A DNA stretch of 5,712 bases from positions 1 to 5,712 of the forward strand of contig RBKG01000065.1 of assembly GCA_003640335.1 (NCBI GenBank), written 5' to 3'. The stretch comes from Porphyromonas sp. GTDB lineage: Bacteria; Bacteroidota; Bacteroidia; Bacteroidales; Porphyromonadaceae. The first letter of the stretch is position 1. Each line of letters starts with the position of its first letter. Shown one piece after another: positions 5,706 to 5,712 of the stretch. The translations under genes were made by a program, and so were the position numbers. A model generated the notes under the pieces. That model had not been told where the DNA came from and searched no databases. It saw only the letters and a program-made list of their open reading frames with translations.

Positions 5706-5712
5706 CTTATAG

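Overview
The window most likely comes from an anaerobic Bacteroidota, and the closest fit is Porphyromonas. The main reason is the last gene, whose whole length and especially its C-terminus resemble dipeptidyl-peptidase 7 (DPP7) of Porphyromonas gingivalis as I remember it. Supporting signs are Bacteroidetes-type -7 promoter elements (TAnnTTTG), A-rich start regions without a usable Shine-Dalgarno, and palindromic intergenic repeats. No database search was run, so the genus is an inference.

Layout, all genes on the + strand. Positions 1-483 hold no convincing gene. They contain two adjacent arrays of roughly 22-bp-spaced palindromes with different core sequences (108-175 and 187-353), followed by a probable promoter (376-409) and a leader of about 70 nt. 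Positions 484-3362 are one compact operon for a four-subunit 2-oxoacid:ferredoxin oxidoreductase: a 2x[4Fe-4S] ferredoxin-like subunit (484-714), the alpha subunit of KorA/VorB type (727-1812), a small two-helix membrane protein of unknown function (1817-2017), the thiamine-diphosphate beta subunit KorB (2034-2795) and the gamma subunit KorC (2820-3362). A 67-bp gap without a clear terminator leads to a secreted S46-family serine dipeptidyl-peptidase of DPP7 type (3430-5559). A strong intrinsic terminator (5584-5624) ends the unit. A second TATCTTTG element at 5698-5705 probably belongs to a gene beyond the right edge.

Together the genes fit an asaccharolytic, peptide-fermenting life. The secreted dipeptidase releases dipeptides from oligopeptides. 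Transamination or oxidative deamination, not encoded here, would give 2-oxoacids. The ferredoxin-dependent oxidoreductase then makes acyl-CoA and reduced ferredoxin, or runs in reverse to carboxylate acyl-CoA. The enzymes themselves are familiar. The parts least explained by known families are the double palindrome array upstream of the operon and the small membrane protein between two soluble enzyme subunits.
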